Positions 1-9,984 of a stretch of 64,000 bases of DNA are shown here, in pieces. The notes under the pieces were generated by a model, which was not told the origin of the DNA, made no database searches, and saw nothing but the letters and a program-made list of their open reading frames with translations. Made by a program: the position numbers and the translations under genes. Positions within the stretch are counted from its first letter, which is position 1. Each line of letters begins with the position of its first letter. Source of the DNA: Sphaeramia orbicularis (Eukaryota > Chordata > Actinopteri > Kurtiformes > Apogonidae); the NCBI RefSeq assembly GCF_902148855.1, contig NC_043962.1, positions 34,765,004 to 34,829,003 on the forward strand, given 5' to 3'.

Positions 1-1098
1 AGATGGGTTACGGCTCCAGAGCTCTTCAGCTGTTGCAGATGTACTACGAGGGAAAGTTCCCAACTATGGATGAAGATGCTCCTTCAAACCATAATGAAAT
101 CACCTCCGTCAGCAGTGAGGTAACACACCTTTAAGATACTGTATATTCATCCCCTTCTAAACCAGCACTAGTTTCCCTTCTTTGACATCTGCCTCTGTGG
201 TGTCCACTTCAGGCTGTTAGTCTTCTGGAGGAGGTGATCACTCCAAGGAAAGAACTACCACCCCTACTGCTGAAGCTTAGTGAGAGAAGAGCTGAAAGAC
301 TGGACTACCTTGGAGTTTCTTATGGCCTTACAGCACAGCTGCTCAAGTAAGTGTCATCAAAGACAAATGTGGTACCATTTACTTTGACAGATTCAAGAAG
401 CATAAACTCCTCTTTTTAAATGACAGATTTTGGAAAAAAGCAGGATATACTCCAGTCTACCTAAGACAAACTCCTGTAAGTATTAAACTCTGATACTGTC
501 ATGTTGATGTGAATGTTTTTGCACGTCATGCTGTAATTTTTCTGTCTGCGTCTAGAATGATCTGACAGGAGAGCATTCTTGTGTGATGTTGAAGGAGCTA
601 AATGCAGATGAAGCCTCGGAGCAGGGCCAGTGGCTGTCTGCCTTCTGGAAAGGTGAACTTTTAAGACATCTGCTCCTGTACTCCCTCAAAAGAATTGTTG
701 TACACAACACTGACAGTCAATCTTTGTTTTTTTCCCTCAGATTTCCGCCGGCGCTTCTTGTCTCTTCTCTCCTACCAGTTCAGTAACTTTACTCCAAGCC
801 TGGCCCTCAACATCCTGCAGAATAAGAAATCCAAGGAGGAAATGAGCAGTAAGAGTTTACTAACTACACTAATCAGTTTTTTTTTTTTAATTTGCTAGTT
901 TCAAGTTTTAAGTTTGTCATGTGCGTTCAGGGTACAAGTACCATGGCAATAAAACACAGTGTGCCCTGGCTGTCTCTCTGCCCAATATTGAAAAATAAAT
1001 AACAATAACAATCACAGCAACAATAAAAAAAAAAATACTTAGCAATAAATAGCAACAGCCTTCCTGTTGTAATGTAAAAACACTAAATACATAAATAC

Positions 1099-1132
<34 letters not shown>

Positions 1133-3234
1133 TGAAATCTGCTAAAACCTAATCTGATCTGTCTGTGGTTCTCCAGCACTCAGCAGCTCTGAGCTGGCGA
1201 TGTATTTCAGTCCTTACGACCTCAAGCGTCTGGAGTTGTATTCCAGGAGCATGGTGGACTATCACCTCATCATGGACTTGATTCCAACTGTTGCGCGCAT
1301 GTTTTTCCTCAAGCAGCTAGGCGACGTCTCCCTCTCAGTCGCACAGTGTGTAAGTTCACCCTTTTTGTTTTGAATGATTTATCATGTCAAGATGCATCTT
1401 TCTCATTTGTGTTGGACAATTGTTTTTTTTTTTTCCAGGCTTTACTTTTAGGAGTCGGTTTGCAGCACAAATCAGTAGACCAGCTGGAGAAGGAAATTGA
1501 CCTCCCAAGCTCACAGCTCATGGGTCTCTTCAACCGACTTATCCGGAAATTTGTGCAAGTGAGTTGATGCAAATACTTAAATTATAATGGATGAAAAACA
1601 CTGTAATGACATGACATACAACTGACCCTTGACATGCAGTATTCAGTTAATAGTAGTTGGACTTGTGTAGATAGAAAAATCAATGTAAAACTCTTTTTTT
1701 TTTTTTTTACTCAACTAAAATGTCTCTAAAATGACAGACCCAATAAATACAACTTAAACATTGCAGCATCAAATCTTTCATCATCTAATGAATATTGATG
1801 CCACATTTACATGCACAATAAAAAAATACTCATCTGATTTCTGGAGTTATCAGATTACTCAAGTGTTCATGTAAACAGTATAATGTGATATGCTTTATTA
1901 GATGACAGCACTAATGTGGTTATGAGAAATCAGATTAACATCCCTAGTTGCATTAAAAGGCTGCCACAGTCAGAATGTTGCCTGATTTAATTCACGGCAA
2001 TCACATAATTTATTTCTTTTTTTACTTTTAAAGGTCTTCAACGGCATCCACGAGAAAGCAATCGAAGCACAGATGGTAACTACGAAAGAGGTTACCATGG
2101 AGCCAACTGTTCGAAGCCTTAATGAAGATCTGGTATGTGACCACCAATATTCATTAACATTTTTAATTTTTCACATTTATTAACAAATACTGGTGGTAGT
2201 TTCTCAAATGTGAGGATTGTTAACTGTTAAAGACCTTATTAGTCATTGGCGACCAAAAATATCTACTTAAATGTTAAACTTTTGAAGTACCAATCCTATC
2301 AATATATTGAAATACTTCAAGTATAATAGTTTCTCAGCTTTTCAGCAGCATCAGATATGACCCATTTGGGTGTTCAGAGGCTCTGTGGTGAACGTAGAAA
2401 CAAAATAATCTTCTATAACATTGATTCACCAATAAAAACCTTGGAGTTTGTCAAATGATAGTGGTTGTAGACAGTTTTCTCTGTTTTGATCTAATAACTT
2501 TTGAATTTACTCTTGAGCTTTAATGAACACCTACAAGGTCAATAAATTAAATACAGGAAAATACCTGAATGTCAGTGAAAAATGCAGAGGATAATATAAT
2601 GGTGATAAATCACTAAGGGGAAGTTAAATGTAGAGAATTTGCCACAAAAATAGTTTTATGAAATATTTTTGGTGAAATTATTCAGGGGGAAAAAACACAT
2701 TGACATAATTTTGTGTTTGAGCATGAAGTAAAAGTGATTTTCCTCTTAAACAGACTGAAGCAGCCAAAGAGTTTGAAGAGCGACATAAGCAGGACATAGA
2801 AAAAGTGAAAGAGATGGACCTTGAACAGTGAGTGTGGTGTTAGGAATTATCTTATTATGAGTTGACATTTTTAATTGAAAAAAGATGCAGTGTAAATGTG
2901 TGATATGTTTTGTCTTTGCAGGTACAGGATCCGTGGGGATGATGATGAGTGGGACCAGGTGTTGAAGAAAGCAGGTACCACAGCGATGGTCAGCATCAAG
3001 AGGTACAGAGACATCCAGAAGCTCTGAAATTCAATGTCAATGCTATGTGATAATGTTTAACACATGATAATTATTCCCACTTCTAACAGTGACAAGAAGA
3101 GGAAAATGGATGGAGGAAACACAATAACGAGCAATGGAGGTCCCAAGCAGGGGAAACTAAAAAAGAAGGAAATGCATCATGGGAAATTCAAGAAGAACAA
3201 GGACAAACATGGCAAATTTGGAAAGAAGGCGTGA
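1..3234 (+). CDS. nat10: N-acetyltransferase 10 (RNA cytidine acetyltransferase), 3' part
   Basis: This is the C-terminal ~399 residues of NAT10, the nucleolar enzyme that makes N4-acetylcytidine in 18S rRNA and, with THUMPD1, in tRNA. Eleven exons were placed: 1-119, 213-346, 427-475, 556-652, 741-848, 1177-1349, 1439-1558, 2034-2132, 2754-2827, 2922-3002 and 3090-3234 (TGA at 3232-3234). All have GT-AG borders and stay in one frame. The first exon opens with MGYGSRALQLLQMYYEGKFP, the end of the GNAT acetyl-CoA fold. Later exons give the tRNA-binding C-terminal region (FWKKAGYTPVYLRQTPNDLT, VARMFFLKQLGDVSLS, LFNRLIRKFVQVFNGI). The last exon is lysine-rich (KKKEMHHGKFKKNKDKHGKF), as expected of a nucleolar targeting tail. 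The helicase and ATPase halves lie upstream of the window. It is convergent with adal. Recognised by sequence; very sure. Confidence 0.96.
2220..2695 (+). mobile_element. Old piggyBac-like MITE copy (TTAA family), degraded
   Basis: A diverged copy in a nat10 intron of the family whose best copies are at 37444-37965 and 50544-51087. It keeps TTAA plus a decayed end, and the internal stretch CATCAGATATGACCCATTTG near 2350, followed by a segment with CATTGATTCACCA near 2420. The right end is blurred, so the end coordinate is approximate. Confidence 0.65.
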
Positions 3235-3653
3235 CAGTCAATGGTACTGCATTGACAGAACTGTTTGTGGGCAAATACACCAGAGGCATCAGACATACTT
3301 TGCAGCTTGGAGATCTCTGAATATTTCCATACAAGATGGACTTGAAATTACCAAAAGACTGCTGAGCTGTTTTTTTGTTTTTATCTTTAAGAGTTAATTT
3401 CTACATGTCATGTTTTTACTTGATGTTGTGTGCACTACTGCACAGATGTCACATTTGTAGAAAATAACACACATACACTTGTTATACTAAACAGGTGAAT
3501 TTTACTTTCAGTTATTCCAAACATTGTCACTGTGGCCTTTAAGTTCCCTTTAAATTAATATCATTGCTACAAGGATTTGTTAAAAACTTAATGTGAAATG
3601 GTTTCAAACAGAAACCTGAGGTATATGGTTGGCTTGTGCCTTTACTCAATGGC
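3235..3653. other. Convergent 3' untranslated region between nat10 and adal
   Basis: The 419 bases between the two stop codons must hold both 3' UTRs. I see no clean AATAAA on either strand here, so variant poly(A) signals are likely and the two transcripts may overlap. No repeat was recognised. Confidence 0.6.
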
Positions 3654-6600
3654 TCACTTAAAAACCTGAGGCTGTAAATCCATCCACTTCTGTTTGAGCT
3701 GCTGTTTCAGGCTGTCAGGTGCAAAGATACAGTCTATGGCACTCTGGGAGAGCTTCCATACGGCTTCACGGCTGAGACCAAACGTGGAGGCTGCCACCTG
3801 ATATTCCTGAGACAAGTCTGTACAGAAGACTCCTTTATCATCGGTCTGTAACATGATAAAGAATAAAAGTCATTTCTGGTTAATCTTTTTTTACTTCCAA
3901 AGTCCCTAAGTGTCATCTAGAGCCAAGTTTATGAATTGAAAGAGAAAGTTATAGCTTTACTTTATCAAAATATTCAGACTAGGTAGGAGTTTAATGCTTG
4001 TCTTGGCCACAGTTATCAAAAAATATTAATTCATAGTTATGTTTAGTGTTTTCCCATTCATTTAATTAAACCAGTGGTCATGTCAACATTCAGTGTGTAT
4101 AAGAAATACTTAAATGTGATTAAACAACTGCCAAAGTAACCAGATAAACTTACACAAATCACACTTGGGTGTCCCATCTGGTACCAGTATTTGAAGTGAT
4201 GCTGGGCGTAACAAGGCACAGTTTGTCCTTTTATGTTTGATGTGAGGCACAACTCTACAAGAAAAAAAAAAAAAATCAGGACCCAATCAACAGACTGTAG
4301 AGCATTTATCTTTATGCCCAAGTCTACTTACCAAGCGGTATGTTATTCTTCACCACTTTTTCAACGAGGCTTGCAGATCCACCCACTTCAGGATGTAGGA
4401 AAGTGCCGTGACCAATCCTATCTGGAGGAAGATTTAACAGCAAATCTGACTCCTCCAGCTGTGATGGCACCTGCGACAGGTTTTATGTTGTAATCACATA
4501 TTTTGACCATGTGACCTACTAAAGCAGCTTAAAATATAACAATTATAACAATCATACTTCAGAGAGGTGCAGTGATAGCTTCAGTCCACAGTTCTTGGCT
4601 TTCTGTAGGGCAGGAAGGAGGTCTCTGCCATGGCCCACCTTGGAATGAAAAACACATTAATGTGGGATACTGCAAACAAAATGACACAATTTTACTTTAC
4701 ATTGACTGAGTTATATTTTACACCATCAATTCTGATAGGAATTCTGGACTGGGGTTTCTCAATGAACAACTGAACCATAAATCTAAAGAAATGTAAACAG
4801 TTTGACACTGAATATTCACAGCCTCTGGAAACTGTAGTTTTCTAATATGACAAAATGCAAGCAAAACTGTACGCTTGGTGGTCAGAGGCGCCAGAAAAAA
4901 AAAATGCATCTCTTAAAGACTAGTCTCCCTCTTAAAAAAAATTAAATGCAACATGGGAGTCATTTCATCTTTACATCAATGCCACTGAAGCTTGGTCAAT
5001 AATTAGTCCTTCACCTCAGAATCCCATCGTCATTAATAACCAAACACTAGAAAGCATTGACAGTTTCATACATCTTGGTGTGATGTTGGCCAGTCAGCTC
5101 TGATCAGCACACCCATGACAGATAAACAATATGCTAAAAAAGACTATCAGTTATCAGCAAACTCAAAGGCCCGTATGTTGCACATCTTTCGATGGATGAG
5201 CATCATTCAGCTAGTCTCCTAAAGTGTTCCACCTGCTTTTTCTACATTATTCAACATCTGTCACTCATTGATCCAACCATTATAACCACACCACTGTCGA
5301 TAAATGGTCTTTTCATAACCACCTTCACAAAAACTACATTATCATTATAAACCATCTCAATCACCACTGACTGTGTGCTGCTGTATGTTAGGACATCTAA
5401 TCAATGTGTTTATCTTATTCATACAGTTCTGTGGATTTTATAGCATGATTTCTAATGGGGAAAATAATGGGAAATGTTATATGTCCACAAGCTGAAAAGG
5501 ATAATAAAGCTCTGTATACCAACAAAAGAAAACAGGTTCACAACATCTAGAAAGATCTATAGTCTGTGTTCACATAAAAGATTTTGCATCTACCCAATAA
5601 TGTAAAGCACTGAGTGTAAATGATTATTTTGAAACAAAAACTAAAGTTTCAGTTGGTCTAACTCCTTCATATATATATCGTAAACAGATGTGCGACTTAC
5701 TAACCGTAGGGTCACCGCTCAGGTCAAGTCCAACTACCAAACCATCAGAAGACAGCATGAACTCCTCAGCCAACTTCACTGTCTCCATGGCAACTTCAGT
5801 CCCATTCCTGCGGTCAATGGCCACCAAGAACCTTCAGAACAAACATAAACCTTTATTATCATGCAGTATAGCAGCCAGTACGTACACAGCTGACCTAGTA
5901 CAGTCAAACATGATACTATCCTTTAATAGTGACAAAACAACAAGTGTCAGAGCATTGCTTGAACACCTGCATCCTCTTGTTCAACTCTCTCTCCTATGAA
6001 ATCTCAACATTTTGCTGCGTATCTTGAATCAAATTAAGATGCATCATAAATCTAGTTGGATTGAGTTTGTCCTCATATTTCTTCAAGAAACTTCCCCAGC
6101 TTGCACAACCTATCTAGATTGGGTCTCCAATCTTCTTGGTCTAGGTCGATTCTCCAGTCAAACAATTTCTCTGCCAGACAGGGTAGACAAATTGTTGGCT
6201 GGTGTGCCCTTGAGCAAGGCACTTAACCCTCCATTTGGTCCCGCTGCTCCTAGTCTGCAGTGTGTGGTGTGTTCACACCACTGAGGGTCAATTTCAGTGT
6301 GTGTTGCATGTCCACGTTTCTATACAGACAAATAAACATTCTTCTTCTTCTATCTCATTTTAAAAGTCCTCATGTCCTCTAGGGTGATGTAATACTTAAT
6401 ACTGGTTGGGTGTATAATACTTTGGTGCAACAAAATAACATTTAACCAAATTTTAAAGTGAAAAAAAAAAAAAAAAAAATCCTGAAGTTTAAGGACACAT
6501 TTATATTTAATGTGTCTTGGGGCATGTTTGGTGCAAGAAAAATAAAATTACAGATTTTGATAGTACAGTGGTGGAATAAAGTTGCATTTGTGACATATTG

Positions 6601-9208
6601 CATCAAGGATCAAGGATCGCTTTTAAGTCACTGACTTCTGCCAAGTTTCTGCTTCTGACTGTCCTTCGAAGAGAGCAGACGTGTTTTCTGAGCTGTCCTG
6701 CTGTTCTGCCTCCCCCACGCTGCTTTCCTACTGATTTGCCCTTGCAGTTGTCTCATCTGACTTACTTTTGGATCCTCTGCTTGCTGAGCTCTCGAGCAGC
6801 GAATATGGAATTGATCAACTGGTCACTCAGCGCAATTGACAAGATTTTTTCACCCAGGAAGATGGGCCCTGGGGAGCCCGCCTGCCCTGATGGAACTTTC
6901 GCAGCCGGATACCCCATTGACGCTTGGGACAAGTGGAGGGTGGTGTGTCTGTCGGTTCTGTCAGTGGAGGACATCGAAGACATCTACTTATTTGGATTTA
7001 TGATAGCAGGACACCTTCTAATTGGTTTTGGAGTTGCTCTGGTCTATTGCAAAATTGGAAAGACAGCAGCATGCAAAGAGACCCCGCTGCTGTCAGTCGA
7101 AATTAAGGAGCACTTTGGAGCGGGTACTGACAATTTGAAGGAATTACAATGGGTGGTTATGCAGTCGGGGGATAGTGTGCGAGATATGGCTGGACGAGCT
7201 GGGGAATCGCATAAGAAGTTGGATTACATCACTGGACAGACCATGGAGGGGCTTCGACTAACTATGGGACTGAGAGGGAAAGTGGACAAACTGTGTAGAG
7301 ACCTTTCCGCTCTGAACTGAGGAGTAATACTGAGGCCCAGTTATAACAAAAATGTGAGTTATGACTAAATTAAGCAGAAATCAAGTCTTTCCCTGGCCAA
7401 ATTTTTCCCCAGAGAGCTGAAAAAGCAGCTGGATTTTTCTCTAGTCTGCTCCCCTTGCAGTCAAAACATTTCCATGGTCAAGACACAGTAGGGAGTGAAC
7501 TGATAAGGACTGACAACATCTGAAGTACAGAAGGCCTCTCTCTGTGTCTCTTATCTGCACACAACTTTTCAAGGACTCACACAACACATATGCATACTCC
7601 CCCCTCCCCACTCCAAACCTTGTCTGCCCTCGAACTCTGTTTTTTTCACCCTGTCCCCCAAATCCTACCAAATCCACTGAAAAAATTCCAGCATGTGTCC
7701 ATGTGTAATGTGTGAAAACTGTATGATGTCTTATGCATGTGCTTGCATTATCCTCTCTGTTCCTCACTGAAAATTTCAAAATAATGGTTCTGTGGCAACG
7801 CGACTGGAGTTGCAGCGGCTCAATGTCCCTAATCATCAATCTTAATTTCGTTTGATGTACTACTGTGCTGTCAAATGACAATAAAGGCAATTCTGATTCT
7901 AAGTATTGTGCTATTCTCCAAACCCCCATGCTCTGTTCTGCACATGCACGGTTCTGTTGAGGTCAAAACTGCATGTTTCAGCAACATAATACCCCTTGAA
8001 ACACATCTGGGGCATGACATGTTGAAACAGTTATTTTTTTACTTGTTATGAAGAACAAAAAAATCATTTGCATTAGTTTGTGTCTAAAATTCTACAAATA
8101 TTTCAAGATAATATTTGAGATTTTAATGGCATCTGAAAACTTTTCCACTACTGTATGCTGATAGATGTATTGTAGCCACTCCTTCAAAAGTTCAAACCAT
8201 GATTTAATTGGGATTAAAAATTAACCCTTGCGTGTGCAAACCACCCAGGCAGTAACTGAAGAATCATGATCCTACCTTACGTCGATGTCCACTCCCTCTT
8301 TTCTACACTGCTGGATGGCTTTCATGACAGTTTCAATATACCTCTTCTTTGTCAATCCTAATTAAAAAAAAAAAAAAAGAAAAACAGACTTGTTATTTAA
8401 GAACTCTGTACAAATTCATGCAAGTGCATTGTGGTACCAAATTACCACAGTATACCTGTGTTTTTCTCCTCTCTTGGTGTACTTCTAAGCTCCAAATACT
8501 TGACACCATCAGCTGCAAACTCCTTGATAACATCTGTAGCCACCTATAAGGACGTAAAATGACATTTAATACTGACACAAAACATTTTATTGTTATAAAA
8601 CTGGAAAACTCACCATTAGAATATCTTCCTCGGTGTCCACTAATTGATGGATGACCTTGAAGACTTGGAAACACCTGCGGATATACAGCAGATGCGCCAT
8701 GTTGATTCACCTTTATCTTATTTAATAAAGACCCCTCGTCCTTTGTGGACACTTATGTCAATGAAATATAGGAATAACGACACTTTTCTCTCACTGAACT
8801 GTTTCTAAATCACAAAAGGGAATACGCTGGGAATAAAACCAGGTAAGCATCAACTCAATGTGGTATTAAAGTTCGGGACAATAATAACAGAACATAATAC
8901 TGACTCGTCCAGGGTCCTCCGCTGGCCTTTCCCTATGGCGGTCATGCCGTGTTCGATGTTGAGATGCGGTTTACGGCTGATGAGCTTCTCGATGGTTTGG
9001 AAGCTGACAGAGCCGTTGAGGTGCGCGTGAAGCTCCTGGGTTAACAGTCAAAACGCTGACGTTAGCATGTAGCTACGACAAACGCTAACTACATTTACTC
9101 TTTTTCAACTCTCTCAGACTTCTCTCACTTTTTTTTAACAGTTTCATTACTTGGTTGACTTACCACTTTGGGCAGCTCCCGGTAAAAGACATCGACCTCA
9201 TTATCCAT
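3654..9208 (-). CDS. adal: Adenosine deaminase-like protein (N6-methyl-AMP deaminase)
   Basis: Complete coding region of ADAL/MAPDA, a cytosolic zinc hydrolase that deaminates N6-methyl-AMP to IMP, clearing modified nucleotides released from RNA. Ten exons in transcript order: 9208-9164, 9035-8905, 8674-8614, 8543-8456, 8357-8276, 5831-5705, 4638-4558, 4470-4332, 4254-4154, 3845-3654. They sum to 1047 nt, or 348 aa (human 355). The start ATG (9206-9208) gives MDNEVDVFYRELPKV and an in-frame stop lies upstream. Family motifs run in order: ELHAHLNGS (zinc His pair, across the exon 1/2 join), KYLELRSTPR, GLDLSGDPTVGHGRD, LKLSLHLSE, DRIGHGTFLHPE (active site His) and TDDKGVFCTDLSQEY (metal-binding Asp). 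No key residue is missing. Intron 5 (5832-8275) holds retroposed elements. Confidence 0.95.
4990..5250 (+). mobile_element. Fragment of LINE reverse transcriptase coding region
   Basis: In the adal intron between exons 6 and 7, the plus strand at 5021-5101 reads IVINNQTLESIDSFIHLGVM. This resembles the C-terminal part of fish non-LTR reverse transcriptase frames, which typically carry a 'VDSFKYLGV'-like stretch. It is followed by more decayed coding sequence. It is short, interrupted and clearly dead. The LINE clade (RTE or Rex-like) is not certain. Confidence 0.5.
6150..6352 (+). repeat. Retroposon 3' end with CTT-type tail
   Basis: The stretch contains the motif CCCTTGAGCAAGGCACTTAA, common in fish interspersed repeats. 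It ends in ACAAATAAACA followed by a (TTC)n run at about 6339-6351. The polyadenylation-like hexamer just before a simple repeat is the usual 3' end of a fish LINE or SINE. The 5' border is not defined. It lies in adal intron 5, antisense to the gene. Confidence 0.55.
6598..7885 (+). mobile_element. Retroposed element with an intact small membrane-protein frame
   Basis: This segment of adal intron 5 ends in TGACAATAAAGGCAATTCTG followed by a second ATTCT. That is a poly(A)-like signal plus a short 3' repeat, as at the ends of fish retroposons. In its middle is one long open frame. No reverse transcriptase, integrase, capsid-like frame or long terminal repeat is seen, so any copying would depend on machinery supplied in trans. 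The 5' border is uncertain. GGATCAAGGATC near 6605 may lie close to it, and no target duplication could be fixed. Family not recognised. Confidence 0.5.
6805..7320 (+). CDS. Predicted single-pass membrane protein in the retroposed element
   Basis: A frame of 171 codons starts at the ATG at 6805. The same frame stays open upstream to an ATG at 6598, which would make 240 aa, but that part looks like leader. The protein starts MELINWSLSAIDKIFSPRKM, then has a Pro/Cys/Gly stretch (PACPDGTFAAGYPIDAWDKW), an acidic patch (SVEDIEDIY) and one hydrophobic segment of about 22 residues (FGFMIAGHLLIGFGVALVY). A hydrophilic tail rich in Lys, Asp and Gly follows, ending LCRDLSALN. No signal peptide is obvious, so the hydrophobic segment would be the anchor. 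It is intact and runs antisense to adal. I do not recognise the family and assign no function. It may be an accessory frame of a multicopy fish element rather than a host gene. Confidence 0.45.
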   Translation: MELINWSLSAIDKIFSPRKMGPGEPACPDGTFAAGYPIDAWDKWRVVCLSVLSVEDIEDIYLFGFMIAGHLLIGFGVALVYCKIGKTAACKETPLLSVEIKEHFGAGTDNLKELQWVVMQSGDSVRDMAGRAGESHKKLDYITGQTMEGLRLTMGLRGKVDKLCRDLSALN

Positions 9209-9984
9209 CACAAGTTTACACAAAGCCTGAGCCGGTCTGTGAAGCCTGAGCTGTTATCTGTCCGTCGCATAACGCGGACAGCTTGTTTTCAGGCTGTATT
9301 TCTCTGTGACACAAAGTGCAACAAAGAAAAGAGCCCCCCTTCCCGTAGCTTCTCTCCTAAGTGTTCCGCCGGCACGTTCACTATTTTCACTCGTTACTTC
9401 AGCCTTTGCAAAAACTAACTCAAAATGTCAATAAATGCAGTTAATCAAAATATTAACTTCTGAAATGTAATATAGTAGAAGTATGAAGTAGTATAGTCAT
9501 TATAAAAAATTTTTAGGAATGAATTCTTTACTTAAATGTGATTTATTTGTCATAAAATTCTTTTAAACCTATACAATGCTTCTAACACATTGAAAAACAA
9601 TAAACAAACAAACAAAACCCTTTGGCAGCAAAAAATAAATCTTGTCTCATTCCCCAAACTTTGGCCACAACTATACAAAATAGAAATATGGAAATGGTTT
9701 GGTGAATTGTCATTATGTCAACCACATGACCACCAGAATAAAAAAATAAATAAAAAAATAAAAAAATAAATAATCCAAATTTTAATCATTTTTATTTATT
9801 CATTGTGTCACTTAGACACTCAGTAAAATAAAAGTTCACTAACTCCGTCTAGGCCCTGACCCTAATCCTTAACAACTATTAGTGGAAATAAAATAAATGA
9901 ATAAACAAATAACAAACAAATTAATTAATGCATTAGATAATTAAATTAGATCTAGAACACTCTGTTTTTAACAAGTGGGGGGCC
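9209..9984. other. adal upstream region and AT-rich spacer
   Basis: The first ~200 bases above the adal start are the likely promoter and 5' UTR. They include a GC-richer stretch at about 9340-9400 with TTCCGCCGGCACG. The rest (9420-9985) is AT-rich with A-runs near 9740-9775. No coding sequence or RNA gene was recognised. Confidence 0.5.

Noticed and set aside
5835-6284. Plus-strand frames suggesting a small gene in the adal intron
   Set aside because: They overlap an adal exon in antisense and a retroposon tail. No family resemblance.
7441-7929. 162-codon minus-strand frame over the retroposed element
   Set aside because: It runs through the 3' non-coding part and the tail of the element in the opposite sense. 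No domain and no plausible initiation.
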